This document shows, piece after piece, positions 18,044 to 28,816 of a stretch of 64,000 nucleotides of DNA. The notes beneath the pieces are model-generated. The model was not told the DNA's origin. It saw only the letters and a program-made list of their open reading frames with translations, and searched no databases. The position numbers were made by a program, and so were the translations under genes. The stretch comes from Aliiruegeria lutimaris (lineage in GTDB: Bacteria; Pseudomonadota; Alphaproteobacteria; Rhodobacterales; Rhodobacteraceae): assembly GCF_900099935.1 (NCBI RefSeq), contig NZ_FNEK01000003.1, positions 117,929-181,928 on the forward strand. The letters are read 5' to 3'. How positions within the stretch are numbered: position 1 is the first letter of the stretch; every line of letters starts with the position of its first letter.

Positions 18044-18061
18044 GAAGTGCGCTGCGCGCAT

Positions 18062-18097
18062 TGCCTCCGACGGGGATATTTGAGGTCAGAAGAAGAC
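18062..18097 (+). repeat. Intergenic repeat, copy 3 (tail module only)
   Basis: TGCCTCCGACGGGGATATTT followed by GAGGTCAGAAGAAG. It matches the tail of the other copies but lacks the GC hairpin. It sits between the tig terminator and the GNAT gene and runs almost into its ribosome site. Confidence 0.65.
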
Positions 18098-18107
18098 AGG
18101 TGGATCG

Positions 18108-18704
18108 ATGTTGAACGAGGGGTGTCACGACGTACCGGACGGGATGCTGGCGATGGTGGTCACGCATCTGGAGATGCGCGCGCAGGTGGCGCCACGTCCG
18201 GTGCCGCAGCCCGAGGGTGTTGAACTTCGGTTCCATGAGAAACCGGATGTGGATTGGTACCGCGCGCTGTTTCGACAGATCGGAGCAGAGGAGTGGCTCT
18301 GGTTTTCCCGGCTGAGGCTGTCGCGGGACGCGCTGGAGAAGATCCTGCACCACCCGGATGTCGCGCTGTTTTCGGGGGAACGGGACGGGGAGTCGCTTGG
18401 CCTACTGGAATTGGATTTCCGGCAGGAGGGGGAATGCGAATTGGTGTTTTTCGGACTGGCGCCGCCGCTGATTGGTGGCGGTGTGGGCCGGTGGTTGATG
18501 AACAGTGCCATTGAACAAGCGTGGAGCCGCCCGATCTCGCGCTTTCACCTGCATACCTGCACGCTGGATCACCCCAGCGCACTGTCCTTCTATCGCCGTA
18601 GCGGTTTCGTGCCCTTTCGCCGGCAGGTCGAAATCGCGGCCGACCCGCGCGTTGTTGGGGAGCTGCCGGAAAGCTGCGGCCCCCATATGCCACTCATTCG
18701 CTGA
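18108..18704 (+). CDS. GNAT-family N-acetyltransferase
   Basis: 198 residues. The acetyl-CoA binding core is seen as LGLLELDFRQEGECELVFFG near residue 97, then the pyrophosphate loop around GGGVGRWLMNSAIEQA near residue 126 and HPSALSFYRRSGFVPFRRQ near residue 158, the end of motif B. The substrate is unknown. The first 40 residues are variable and may hold the acceptor site. It lies close upstream of a small exported protein gene. Confidence 0.87.
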   Translation: MLNEGCHDVPDGMLAMVVTHLEMRAQVAPRPVPQPEGVELRFHEKPDVDWYRALFRQIGAEEWLWFSRLRLSRDALEKILHHPDVALFSGERDGESLGLLELDFRQEGECELVFFGLAPPLIGGGVGRWLMNSAIEQAWSRPISRFHLHTCTLDHPSALSFYRRSGFVPFRRQVEIAADPRVVGELPESCGPHMPLIR

Positions 18705-18760
18705 GATTGCGCGGTTCAAGCCGCCCGCCTAGGCTGGTGTCAGGCATGGGAGGGCTCGGG

Positions 18761-19141
18761 ATGAAACGACGCGTTTTTGCGGCCATTTGCGCGATCCTTG
18801 CGGGAAACAGCGCCTGCGCCGAGAGATTCTATGGAACGCTGGTGTCGCCGGTGAGCGGGGCCGGCCTGCCGGCGGCGTTCGAGATCCGGGCGGATGGCGC
18901 GCTCGACTATTGTTTTCAGGAGGTTGAGACGAATTGCTATCTACTGCCGCTGGAAATGCTGGAGGCCGGTGCATTCCGGGCATGGGTCGTGAATGTGAGG
19001 ACAGTGGACGGTGTCGAGACGCGACATGCCAATATCTGGACATGGACACCGATTGACGGCGGCTATCACGGGCGCTTCGAAATCCAGATTGAAGACGGCT
19101 CTCCGGAATTGAAATCGGAAGGCGATTTCTTTCCGCGATAG
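18761..19141 (+). CDS. Small exported protein of unknown function
   Basis: 126 residues from the ATG at 18761, preceded by GGGAGGGCTCGGG. A signal peptide covers about residues 1-20 (ending SACA). The mature part is rich in aromatic residues and contains two cysteines (YCFQEVETNCYLL). I recognise no family. It follows the GNAT gene by 56 bases and may share its transcript. Confidence 0.68.
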   Translation: MKRRVFAAICAILAGNSACAERFYGTLVSPVSGAGLPAAFEIRADGALDYCFQEVETNCYLLPLEMLEAGAFRAWVVNVRTVDGVETRHANIWTWTPIDGGYHGRFEIQIEDGSPELKSEGDFFPR

Positions 19142-19297
19142 GCGGCAATGGGCCTCCGTCGCCAGTCCCGGCTGGACGGTCTGATGTCCGGGCTGGGGGT
19201 GTTTCAGCGAACAGACCAATTGCACGCCGTGTCCTTTGTCTGCGACACTGGTGCCGTCCGGTTCGGCGCCGGGCCAACTCAGCAGGGGAAATTCGTC

Positions 19298-20338
19298 ATG
19301 CGCTATCGCCGTCTCGGCCATTCCGGCCTTTTCGTTTCCGAGCTTTGCCTCGGCACCATGACATTCGGCGGCTCCGACGGCATGTGGGGCCAGATCGGCA
19401 AGCTGCAGCAGGACGAGGCGGATACACTCGTCCGTGTCGCGGTGGACGCAGGGGTCAATTTCATCGATACGGCCAATGTCTATGCGTCCGGGCGGAGCGA
19501 GGAGATCCTCGGCCAATCGCTGCGCAATCTCGGGATCGCGCGGCAGGACGTGGTGATCGCCACCAAGGTCCATGGCGCGATGGGCGTGGGGCCGAATGCG
19601 CGCGGGCTGTCGCGGGCGCATATCCTCGACCAGGTCGATGCGAGCCTGAAGCGGATGCAGATCGATCATATCGACCTCTACCAGCTTCACGGCGTCGATC
19701 CGGCCACGACCGTCATCGAAACGCTGGAGGCGCTCGATACGCTCGTGCGCTCGGGCCGCGTGCGCTACATCGGCGTGTCGAACTGGGCCGCCTGGCAGAT
19801 CGTCAAGGCGGTTGGCATCGCCGAGGCGCGCAAGCTGGCGCCCATCGTTTCGCTGCAGGCCTATTACACGCTCGCGGGGCGCGACCTTGAACGCGAACTG
19901 GTGCCAATGCTGCGCGCGGAGGAGATCGGCCTGATGGTGTGGAGCCCGCTTGCGGGCGGCTTCCTGTCGGGCAAGTTCGACCGCGAAGCCTCGACGGCCG
20001 AAGGGCGGCGTGTCAGTTTCGATTTCCCGCCCATCGACAAGGAACGCGCCTATGACGCGGTGGACGCGATGCGGAAAATCGCAAAGGATAAGGATTGCAG
20101 CATTCCGCAGGTGGCGATTGCCTGGTTGCTGCATCAGAAGGTGGTGACGAGCGTGATCGTCGGCGCCAAGCGGGTCGACCAGCTTACCGACAATCTCGGC
20201 GCGGTCGACGTGGCGTTGACGGAAGAGGATCTCGCGGCCCTCGACGCGGTCACGCAGCTTCCATCGGAATATCCCGGCTGGATGATCGAGCGGCAGGGCG
20301 AGGCGCGGGCCGGGCAGTTGCGGGACCAGCGGCGCTGA
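19298..20338 (+). CDS. Aldo/keto reductase
   Basis: 346 residues from the ATG at 19298 (CAGGGGAA upstream); an earlier in-frame start lacks a ribosome site and would add a non-conserved extension. The (beta/alpha)8 fold is shown by NFIDTANVYASGRSEEILG near residue 52 (Asp and Tyr of the catalytic tetrad), VIATKVHG near residue 87 (Lys) and IDLYQLHGVD near residue 127 (His). The C-terminus has the NADPH-binding VIVGAKRVDQLTDNLGAVD. It reduces aldehydes or ketones with NADPH; the natural substrate is not evident. Confidence 0.93.
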   Translation: MRYRRLGHSGLFVSELCLGTMTFGGSDGMWGQIGKLQQDEADTLVRVAVDAGVNFIDTANVYASGRSEEILGQSLRNLGIARQDVVIATKVHGAMGVGPNARGLSRAHILDQVDASLKRMQIDHIDLYQLHGVDPATTVIETLEALDTLVRSGRVRYIGVSNWAAWQIVKAVGIAEARKLAPIVSLQAYYTLAGRDLERELVPMLRAEEIGLMVWSPLAGGFLSGKFDREASTAEGRRVSFDFPPIDKERAYDAVDAMRKIAKDKDCSIPQVAIAWLLHQKVVTSVIVGAKRVDQLTDNLGAVDVALTEEDLAALDAVTQLPSEYPGWMIERQGEARAGQLRDQRR

Positions 20339-20373
20339 GAGAGGCCAGGACACACCGGCCGCCGCCAAAGCAA

Positions 20374-20401
20374 AACGGGCCGCTCCTTTGAGCGGCCCGT
20401 T
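20374..20401. terminator. Bidirectional terminator between aldo/keto reductase and rplI
   Basis: AACGGGCCGCT (20374-20384) pairs perfectly with AGCGGCCCGTT (20391-20401). T-rich stretches follow on both strands (TCATTTCCC on plus, TTGCTTTGG on minus), fitting two convergent genes. Confidence 0.88.
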
Positions 20402-20424
20402 TCATTTCCCGATAACGGGAAAGA

Positions 20425-21048
20425 TCAGTCTTCGATCGGTTCCTGCGGGGCCTCTTCGGCGGTGGCGCCGCGCAGGTCCTCGTCGTCTTCCGCGGCAGAA
20501 CCCATGTCGTCGAACAGCTCGGCGATTTCGAATTCGTTCTGCGCTTCCTCTTCGGCGGCCAGTTCCTGGATGGACTTGCCGGTGGCCTGAAGTTCGGCCT
20601 CTTCCTGGGAGCGGGCGACGTTCATGATGATGGTCACCTGAACCTCGGGGTGCAGGGTCACGGTCATCTCGTGCAGGCCGAGCTCCTTGATCGGCTTCGG
20701 CGTGGTGACCTGCTTCTTGTCGACCGAGAAACCACCGGCGGTGGCTGCTTCGGCGGCATCACGCGGGGTGACCGAGCCATAGAGCGCGCCGGCGTCGGAA
20801 GCCGAGCGAATCACGATGAACCGCTGACCGTCGAGCGCGACGGCGAGGCTTTCGGCCTCTTTCTTGCTCTCGAGGTTGCGGGCTTCCAGCTGGGCCTTCT
20901 CGGCTTCGAACCGGGCCTTGTTGGCCTCGGAGGCACGAAGGGCCTTGCCTTGCGGCAGCAGGAAGTTGCGGGCATAGCCGTCCTTGACGGAAACGACTTC
21001 GCCCATCTGGCCAAGCTTGGCCACACGTTCCAGAAGGATGACGTCCAT
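20425..21048 (-). CDS. rplI: 50S ribosomal protein L9
   Basis: 207 residues. The N-terminal rRNA-binding domain starts [20 protein letters not shown] and contains [14 protein letters not shown]; a long helix (about residues 42-75) leads to the C-terminal domain with [10 protein letters not shown]. The protein is about 55 residues longer than E. coli L9 because of a very acidic C-terminal tail from about residue 150. Such tails occur in alphaproteobacteria. Last gene of the S6-S18-L9 operon. Confidence 0.97.
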   Translation of the reverse strand: MDVILLERVAKLGQMGEVVSVKDGYARNFLLPQGKALRASEANKARFEAEKAQLEARNLESKKEAESLAVALDGQRFIVIRSASDAGALYGSVTPRDAAEAATAGGFSVDKKQVTTPKPIKELGLHEMTVTLHPEVQVTIIMNVARSQEEAELQATGKSIQELAAEEEAQNEFEIAELFDDMGSAAEDDEDLRGATAEEAPQEPIED

Positions 21049-21060
21049 TGTCGGGTCTCC

Positions 21061-21288
21061 TTATTTCACGGCGTAAGGCAGCAGGGCGAGGAAGCGGGCG
21101 CGTTTGATGGCACGGGCCAGCTCACGCTGCTTCTTGGCCGAAACGGCGGTGATGCGGGACGGTACGATCTTGCCGCGCTCGGACACGTAGCGCTGCAGGA
21201 GACGGGTGTCCTTGTAATCGATCTTGGGCGCGTTCTCACCAGAGAACGGGCAGACCTTCCGGCGGCGGAAAAACGGTTTTGCAGCCAT
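21061..21288 (-). CDS. rpsR: 30S ribosomal protein S18
   Basis: 75 residues, normal length. The signature [20 protein letters not shown] is followed by the conserved [21 protein letters not shown]18 binds S6 on the platform of the small subunit. The gene lies 12 bases ahead of rplI and 29 bases after rpsF on the minus strand. Confidence 0.97.
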   Translation of the reverse strand: MAAKPFFRRRKVCPFSGENAPKIDYKDTRLLQRYVSERGKIVPSRITAVSAKKQRELARAIKRARFLALLPYAVK

Positions 21289-21317
21289 GGTTTATGCTCC
21301 TTTTCTCAGGTTTCGAA

Positions 21318-21674
21318 TTAACGGCGCTCGCGACGGCGATCGTCGCGGTCGTCGCGCTTCTGCATCTGGGCGGACGGGCCTTCGACATGCTCGTCCACCT
21401 TGATGGTAAGCACGCGCATCACGTCGTCATGCAGGCGCATCAGGCGCTCCATTTCCTGCACGGCCGGCGCGGGGGCGTCGGTCTTGAGGAAGGCGTAGTG
21501 GCCCTTGCGGTTTTTGTTGATTTTGTAGGCCATGGTCTTGACGCCCCAGTATTCCTGGTCGACGACTTGGCCACCATTATCGGCCAGAACGGTCGAGAAG
21601 TGCTCGATCAGCCCTTCGGCCTGCGCGTTGGACAGGTCCTGACGCGAGATGAAAACATGCTCGTAAAGCGGCAT
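21318..21674 (-). CDS. rpsF: 30S ribosomal protein S6
   Basis: 118 residues from the ATG at 21674, which follows AGGAGTTCGC. MPLYEHVFISRQDLS at the start and EYWGVKTMAYKINKNRKGHY near residue 49 are S6 hallmarks. The C-terminal tail is rich in Arg and Asp. First gene of rpsF-rpsR-rplI. Longer upstream starts were rejected because S6 begins at this methionine. Confidence 0.97.
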   Translation of the reverse strand: MPLYEHVFISRQDLSNAQAEGLIEHFSTVLADNGGQVVDQEYWGVKTMAYKINKNRKGHYAFLKTDAPAPAVQEMERLMRLHDDVMRVLTIKVDEHVEGPSAQMQKRDDRDDRRRERR

Positions 21675-21939
21675 GCGAACTCCTGTCATTTCTAAAGCGG
21701 CCTTCATAGGGCGGGCAAATTCTCCGCTGCCTGTCCACGAGAGGCGCCGCTGGATGATATTGGATCGCGGAGATGGGTGCAGCTACGCCAAATCCCCGGT
21801 GATTGCAACCCTTCAGGGGCGGGGACGGGGACTTTGCTGCAGCGCAGAGGGTCTGTGCGTCCGTGCGCGATTTCTTCGGGCACTGCCCGTGTCATGTGTG
21901 TCCGTGTAAAGCCAATTTCTCTGCACGGAGCAAACTGAA

Positions 21940-22524
21940 ATGACCCTTCGCCTGATCCCCGCGGCGTTCGCCGCTGCCACCCTGATGTCCGCCACGGCTG
22001 TCTCGGCCGCGCCCGAAACCTATGTGCTCGACCCCAGCCACAGCCAGGTTGTCTTCTCCTATAACCACCTCGGTTACTCGACCACGACCGGGATGTTCTC
22101 CGGTTTCGAAGGAGAGATTGCGCTCGACGCGGAAGACCCGGCGGCAAGCTCGGTGAACGTCTCCATGCCGGTGCTGTCGATGTTTACCGGCTGGGAAGCC
22201 CGCGACGGCCATTTCATGTCCGAGGATTTCTTTGGCGCGGCCGAAGGCGACCTGGTGAGCTTCAACTCGACCGGGATCGAGGTGACCGGCGGGAACACGG
22301 CGCTGATCACCGGCACGCTCAGCATGAACGGCGTCGAGAAGGAAGTCGTGCTCGACACCGTGCTGAACGCCGCGGGCACCCATCCGATGGAAAACAAGGA
22401 ATGGGCCGGGTTCACCGCCACGACCACGCTTCTACGCTCCGATTTCGGCCTCGGGCTCTACGCGCCCTATGTCAGCGACGAGGTCGCGGTGATGATCTCC
22501 GTGGAGGCGATGAAGGCCGAGTAA
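21940..22524 (+). CDS. YceI-family periplasmic lipocalin-like protein
   Basis: 194 residues with a signal peptide (about residues 1-24, ending VSAAP). The mature start TYVLDPSHSQVVFSYNHLGYS, the middle ARDGHFMSEDFF and the end RSDFGLGLYAPYVSDEV are YceI signatures. The family forms a beta-barrel that binds isoprenoid chains such as polyprenyl quinones. The next genes encode a cytochrome c and a b561-YceI fusion, which suggests a small redox cluster. It diverges from rpsF. Confidence 0.93.
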   Translation: MTLRLIPAAFAAATLMSATAVSAAPETYVLDPSHSQVVFSYNHLGYSTTTGMFSGFEGEIALDAEDPAASSVNVSMPVLSMFTGWEARDGHFMSEDFFGAAEGDLVSFNSTGIEVTGGNTALITGTLSMNGVEKEVVLDTVLNAAGTHPMENKEWAGFTATTTLLRSDFGLGLYAPYVSDEVAVMISVEAMKAE

Positions 22525-22548
22525 TCCGCCTTTCGAAGACATGAAACG

Positions 22549-22580
22549 AGGCCCGCCGGTTGGTTCCGGCGGGCCTTTTC
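22549..22580 (+). terminator. Rho-independent terminator of the YceI gene
   Basis: AGGCCCGCCGG (22549-22559) pairs perfectly with CCGGCGGGCCT (22566-22576), followed by TTTC. The stretch 22581-22870 behind it contains no gene that I can support. Confidence 0.9.
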
Positions 22581-22873
22581 ATATCTGCCCGGAAGGCGAG
22601 GGATTGCGGCGATAAAACTGCAAGCGGTCCGGCGCGTTACGCCGACGGATTTTCGACGGGAGCGAAAGGAACGCGGAGCGGTTCTCGTGCACGGAACGGT
22701 CTCGGCCCTGCGTGCCTTCGCTACGCTGTCGCCTTTTCGTGCGTAGCCATCACTGGCACCTATCCGCGAAAGTCCCCGCCTTCTTGGCTGACCGTTGTGC
22801 CGCCGGTCGCCAGGGCTCACGAAAAAACGCACCCCGTTTTCCTGACGCGTTGGAGCAAATGCGCGTCTTCCCG

Positions 22874-22887
22874 ATGATCCAGATCAT
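22874..22887. promoter_or_regulatory. FNR/FnrL-type box upstream of the cytochrome c gene
   Basis: ATGATCCAGATCAT matches TTGAT-N4-ATCAA with one mismatch in each half and is a palindrome except for the centre. It lies 55 bases ahead of the start codon. The core TGATCCAGATCA is identical to the box in front of cydD at 33906. Control by oxygen is inferred. Confidence 0.55.
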
Positions 22888-22942
22888 AGCTTACCCAAGG
22901 TCAATCTCGTACCCTTCGGACGCCACAAAAGGGAGAATAGAG

Positions 22943-23350
22943 ATGTTTGAACCAAGAATTTTCGGTGGCGCGTTGATAGCGGTGGCGATTTGCATTTTCG
23001 GTGTCTCGGGAGCGTTCGCCGAAACAGCGGGCGAACGTGAGTACATGATCGCTTGTGCGGGGTGCCACGGAGAGAGTGCGATGGGGGACGGGCCTCTCGC
23101 CGCACTCCTGAACGTCCCGACCCCCGGTCTGTTGGAGCTCTCAAAGGCGAACGATGGTAAATTCCCGTTCGAGGAGCTCTTAACCACGATCGACGGTCGC
23201 GATGGCGTGAGGGCGCACGGAAGCACGATGCCGATCTGGGGTGAGCGCTTCCAGTCCTCCGCGACCAGCCAGCGTGGAGAAACGGCGGACATGGTTGCAC
23301 GGGGACGTATCCTGTCTCTGGTCTATTACCTGCAATCAATCCAGCAATAG
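22943..23350 (+). CDS. Mono-haem c-type cytochrome, exported
   Basis: 135 residues from the ATG at 22943, preceded by AAAAGGGAG. A signal peptide covers about residues 1-27 (ending GAFAE). One haem site, CAGCH, lies near residue 38 and the likely axial Met is in GSTMPIWGERF near residue 95. It should be a soluble periplasmic electron carrier of cytochrome c class I. The FNR-type box ahead of it suggests higher expression at low oxygen. Partner proteins are not evident except the adjacent b561-YceI fusion. Confidence 0.9.
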   Translation: MFEPRIFGGALIAVAICIFGVSGAFAETAGEREYMIACAGCHGESAMGDGPLAALLNVPTPGLLELSKANDGKFPFEELLTTIDGRDGVRAHGSTMPIWGERFQSSATSQRGETADMVARGRILSLVYYLQSIQQ

Positions 23351-23507
23351 TCCACAACAGGCGATCCGGATTTTCCTTGGTGTCCCGCGAAGCCGGGCTC
23401 CGCGGGAACAGCAGTTCACGGTCGCTCGCTGCGTTTCCTGTCGCATTCTTCGGGCGTGAAGGCGAACTTGCGTGCTTTTGACGAAGCTCCCGCCGGCCCG
23501 CTGTGTC

Positions 23508-24707
23508 TCAGCCGTTGCGCTGAGCCGTCAGGTCGATCTCGATCCGCACGTTGAAGGCGAGCGATGCCTCATCCGTCTGGCTGTCGCCGATATGGAAATC
23601 GCGCCGGTCAATTTCGGTCGTGGCCCACATCCGGGCGGTGTCGCCGTCCAGTTCGAGTGTGAAGGGCATCGTCATCGGAACTTCGACGCCGCGCAGCAGC
23701 AGGCTGCCGTCCGCGATATAGCTGCCATCGCGACCGGGCAGGATATCGGCTCGGAACGTGGCCGTGGGATGTTGTCCGGCGTCGAAGAAATCGGCACCGA
23801 GCGCTTGGGCGGTGACTGAGCCGAGGCCGAGGCCGAGCGAGCCGATGGCGATCGTGACCTCGGCGCTGCCATGACGTCCGTCGGTCGGGTCTTCGTCGAA
23901 GGTAATGGCGGCGGTCCAGTCGGCGAAGCTGCCTGTCACATCGGAGCCGAACTGGTGAATAGTGATGGCGAGCGTGCCTTCCTGAACCTGCCAGTCGGAG
24001 ACAACCTCGGCCAGATCGGCGGCTTGCGGGTGATCGGTTTCCGCTTCCGCGCCCATCAGGGCCAGCCCGGAGACCGCCAACAGGATGACCACGGCTGCGA
24101 CATGGGGCAGGCGGCCATGCGTGGCCGTCCCGGAAGCGGCGGCGACCGTGCCGTTCCACATGCGCGCAAGCGTGGCGTCCCGGTCGATCAGCACATGTTT
24201 GACGACGCCAGCCAGGTGCAGCGCCAGCGCCGCCGCCAGCGCATAGGCGAGAACCGCGTGCAGCCCGCTGGCGACCGCCGCCACGGCGGGAGATTTCGGC
24301 ACGAAGGGCAGGGACTGTCCGAACGGCCACCAGATCGGCGCGAAACCCTCGGTGGCGGCATGTTCGATCCAGCCGGTGAGCGGAACGAGCACGATCGAGC
24401 CGTAAAGAAGCCAGTGCACGGCCTCGGCCAGCGAGATCTCCAGCGGTTTGTCGGCATGGAGCGGGGCGGGCTTCTTCTGCGCCAGCGCCCAGGCGATGCG
24501 GGCCAGCGCGACGAGGAAGGCGGTGACGCCGAGCGTCTTGTGGATGGTGAAGAGATTGGCCTTCAGCGCAAGCTGCTCGGGCGTGTCAAAGGGCAATTCA
24601 TGGGCGATCAGCCCAAGCGGCAGGAGGGCGAGGATCACCAGGGCGGTGGCCCAGTGAAAGGCGCGCGTGACGACGCCGTAGGAAACGTGAGTATTTGCGA
24701 GCGACAA
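23508..24707 (-). CDS. Cytochrome b561 fused to a YceI domain
   Basis: 399 residues from a TTG at 24707, with a GGAG sequence about eight bases upstream; no in-frame ATG fits the N-terminus. Residues about 1-190 are a four-helix cytochrome b561 (His in RAFHWATAL, TIHKTLG, EAVHWLLY, GLHAVLAY and ALHLAGVVKH). A fifth hydrophobic segment (about 205-222) leads to a periplasmic YceI domain (about 230-399) with HQFGSDVTGSFADW and RRDFHIGDSQTDEA. The fusion would pass electrons between membrane quinol and an isoprenoid bound in the barrel, or act against oxidants; this is inference. Confidence 0.88.
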   Translation of the reverse strand: MSLANTHVSYGVVTRAFHWATALVILALLPLGLIAHELPFDTPEQLALKANLFTIHKTLGVTAFLVALARIAWALAQKKPAPLHADKPLEISLAEAVHWLLYGSIVLVPLTGWIEHAATEGFAPIWWPFGQSLPFVPKSPAVAAVASGLHAVLAYALAAALALHLAGVVKHVLIDRDATLARMWNGTVAAASGTATHGRLPHVAAVVILLAVSGLALMGAEAETDHPQAADLAEVVSDWQVQEGTLAITIHQFGSDVTGSFADWTAAITFDEDPTDGRHGSAEVTIAIGSLGLGLGSVTAQALGADFFDAGQHPTATFRADILPGRDGSYIADGSLLLRGVEVPMTMPFTLELDGDTARMWATTEIDRRDFHIGDSQTDEASLAFNVRIEIDLTAQRNG

Positions 24708-24875
24708 GGGAGGTCTCCGGAGGATCAGGGGGTGCCCGGAGAGACTATTGGCCCCGCTTGCGCAAGTGTATGGGCCCGGCCGCACAGGATATGTGCGATC
24801 ATGGGGCCGCTTGTTCGAACCTGCGTCTGCGGTTAGACGAGGCGACACGAATCGGGACGGAAAGGGCAAGAAACA

Positions 24876-25808
24876 ATGACTCGGGCATTCGTATTTCCTG
24901 GACAGGGCGCGCAGGCAATCGGCATGGGCAAGGCGCTGGCAGAGGCCTACCCGGCAGCCAAGGCTGTCTTTGACGAGGTGGACGCCGCGCTTGGCCAGAA
25001 GCTGTCGGACCTGATCTGGGAGGGCGAGATCGAGGCGTTGACGCTCACCGAAAATGCCCAGCCTGCGTTGATGGCGACTTCGATCGCCGCGCTGAAGGCA
25101 TTGGAGGCCGAGGGGATCGGAGTCGAGACAGCATCCTTCGTGGCCGGACACTCGCTGGGCGAGTATTCGGCGCTGGCCGCTGCTGGTGCGATCAGCATCT
25201 CGGACACCGCGCGGCTGCTGCGCACGCGGGGGCAGGCCATGCAAAAGGCCGTTCCAGTGGGCCAGGGCGCGATGGCCGCGATCCTCGGGCTGGACTACGC
25301 CGCGGTGAGCGCTGTGGCAGCAGAGGCGGCGCAAGGCGATGTCTGCGCTGCGGCCAATGACAACGATCCTGCGCAGGTGGTGGTCTCGGGCGCAAAGGCG
25401 GCGGTCGAAAGGGCGGTGGAGATCGCCAAGGGCAAGGGCGCCAAGCGCGCGCTCCTGCTGCCGGTCTCCGCACCCTTCCATTGCGCACTGATGGCGCCGG
25501 CGGCGGACGTGATGGCCGAGGCGCTGGCCGCGGTCGAGATCAAAGCGCCGAAGGTGCCGGTCGTGGCCAATGTGCGCGCCGAGGCGGTAAGCGACCCCGA
25601 TGAAATCCGCAAACTGCTGGTGGAGCAGGTGACCGCCGCCGTGCGCTGGCGCGAGTCGGTGGCGTGGATGGCCGGACAGGGCGTGGACGAGATCTGGGAG
25701 ATCGGTGCGGGCAAGGCTCTCACCGGCATGGTGCGCCGGATCGACCGTTCGGTGGCGATCCTCAATGTGGGCACGCCCGAGGATGTGGCCAAGGCCAGGG
25801 AGGCCTGA
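24876..25808 (+). CDS. fabD: Malonyl-CoA:ACP transacylase
   Basis: 310 residues. The N-terminal PGQGAQAIGMG and the nucleophile motif GHSLGEYSA with Ser93 are diagnostic, as are the His in VSAPFHCALM near residue 198 and the late EIGAGKALTGMVRRI. It loads malonyl groups onto acyl carrier protein for fatty acid synthesis. Unlike many genomes it is not next to fabG/acpP here; the next gene is an ion exchanger after a terminator. Confidence 0.96.
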   Translation: MTRAFVFPGQGAQAIGMGKALAEAYPAAKAVFDEVDAALGQKLSDLIWEGEIEALTLTENAQPALMATSIAALKALEAEGIGVETASFVAGHSLGEYSALAAAGAISISDTARLLRTRGQAMQKAVPVGQGAMAAILGLDYAAVSAVAAEAAQGDVCAAANDNDPAQVVVSGAKAAVERAVEIAKGKGAKRALLLPVSAPFHCALMAPAADVMAEALAAVEIKAPKVPVVANVRAEAVSDPDEIRKLLVEQVTAAVRWRESVAWMAGQGVDEIWEIGAGKALTGMVRRIDRSVAILNVGTPEDVAKAREA

Positions 25809-25852
25809 ACCGCGTCCCTTTCCCGCGCTGAACTGCACGGATGAGCCTGTTG

Positions 25853-25890
25853 AAACGCCCGCCCGGGACATGGCGGGCGTTTTCCTTTTC
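25853..25890 (+). terminator. Rho-independent terminator of fabD
   Basis: AAACGCCCGCC (25853-25863) pairs perfectly with GGCGGGCGTTT (25872-25882), followed by TCCTTTTC. Confidence 0.9.
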
Positions 25891-26011
25891 CGGGCGGGCG
25901 GCGCTTCGTGCAGGGATGCCGGAAAAGAAAGTGCGCGGAAACTCTCGCTCCCTCTTGCAGGGCGCATAGGCGGTGACGATCTGCCTTTGGTTGAACATGC
26001 GGAGATAACAA

Positions 26012-26965
26012 GTGATCGCGCTCGGCTTGATTGTCCTTGGTCTGGCCGGGCTGGTGCTCGGTGGTGAATTGCTGCTTCGAGGGGCCGTTTCGGCGGCGCG
26101 GAACCTGCGTATCTCGCCCATGGTCATCGGCCTGACCCTCGTCGGTTTCGGCACCTCGACGCCGGAGCTTGTCACCAGCCTTCAGGCCGCGCTCGAGGGG
26201 TCTCCGGGCATCGCGGTTGGCAATATCGTGGGCAGCAATATTGGTAACGTCCTGCTGATCCTCGGTATCGCGGCGCTGCTCGCACCCATAGCCGTTGCCC
26301 CGGCCGCCTTGCTGCGTGATGGCACTATGCTCATGATCGCAACGGGCCTTTGCCTCGTTGTGGTGCTGCTGGGGAATGTCGGCCGGCTGGGCGGGGGCGT
26401 TCTGGCCGCGGCATTGGCGGGCTATCTCTTCTACACGTTTCGGGCGGAGAGGCTTGCTTCGGGGACGGCGGCGTCCGAGCTCTACGAAGCCGAGGCGGAG
26501 ATTCTGCCGGGCGCGGGGCAGTCCGTCGGTGCTGCGCTCGGGCTGGCTGCTATCGGGCTGATCGTCACCATTCTCGGTGCGCGCTTCCTGGTGGTGGGCG
26601 CCATTTCGGCGGCACAGGCGGTCGGCATATCGGAGACCGTTATCGGGCTGACCATCGTCGCCATTGGCACCTCGATGCCGGAACTGGTGACCTCGGTGAT
26701 CGCGGTGCGCAAGGGGCAGGGAGATGTGGCCCTGGGTAACGTGTTGGGCAGCAACATCTTTAACGTGCTCGGAATCCTCGGGGTCACGGCGATGGTGCAA
26801 CCCATCGCCGTGCCGACGGAGATCATCCGCTTTGATATCTGGGTGATGACCGGTGCGGCGCTGATGCTGGTTCTGTTCGCCCGGACGGGATGGCGGATTG
26901 GCCGGCGCGAAGGGGGCGTGATGCTGGGCTGTTACATCGGCTATTTGTGTTGGCTTCTGGTCTGA
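26012..26965 (+). CDS. Calcium/sodium antiporter (CaCA family, YrbG-like)
   Basis: 317 residues with about ten membrane segments in two inverted halves. The alpha repeats are seen as GFGTSTPELVTS with GNIVGSNIGNVLLILG (residues about 46-92) and IAIGTSMPELVTS with GNVLGSNIFNVLGILG (about 214-260); the Glu and Asn residues in these bind the cations. It would exchange calcium or potassium against sodium or protons across the inner membrane. Single gene. Confidence 0.93.
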   Translation: MIALGLIVLGLAGLVLGGELLLRGAVSAARNLRISPMVIGLTLVGFGTSTPELVTSLQAALEGSPGIAVGNIVGSNIGNVLLILGIAALLAPIAVAPAALLRDGTMLMIATGLCLVVVLLGNVGRLGGGVLAAALAGYLFYTFRAERLASGTAASELYEAEAEILPGAGQSVGAALGLAAIGLIVTILGARFLVVGAISAAQAVGISETVIGLTIVAIGTSMPELVTSVIAVRKGQGDVALGNVLGSNIFNVLGILGVTAMVQPIAVPTEIIRFDIWVMTGAALMLVLFARTGWRIGRREGGVMLGCYIGYLCWLLV

Positions 26966-26982
26966 ACGGCCAAACTGAAAAA

Positions 26983-27004
26983 GGCCGGCTCGCTGGAGCC
27001 GGCC
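26983..27004. terminator. Terminator shared by the antiporter and ilvB-type genes
   Basis: GGCCGGCTC (26983-26991) pairs with GAGCCGGCC (26996-27004) around a GCTG loop. A-rich sequence precedes it (useful for the minus-strand gene) and CTTGC follows. It lies between two convergent genes. Confidence 0.8.
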
Positions 27005-27026
27005 CTTGCATTGCTTGTTTGCTGGA

Positions 27027-28781
<1,755 letters not shown>

Positions 28782-28816
28782 CTTGCATCTCCATCATCGT
28801 CTGGCGTTGCGGCAAT

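Noticed and set aside
16485..18353. A 622-codon minus-strand frame over tig
   Set aside because: It is antisense to trigger factor, includes tRNA sequence, and shows no protein family.
22712..22942. An N-terminal extension of the cytochrome c gene
   Set aside because: It would place the signal peptide in the middle of the protein and cover the FNR-type box; the ATG at 22943 has a good ribosome site.
23508..25967. A single 819-codon minus-strand frame across the b561-YceI and fabD regions
   Set aside because: The part beyond 24707 is the shadow of fabD, which has clear motifs on the plus strand. The real gene starts at the TTG at 24707.
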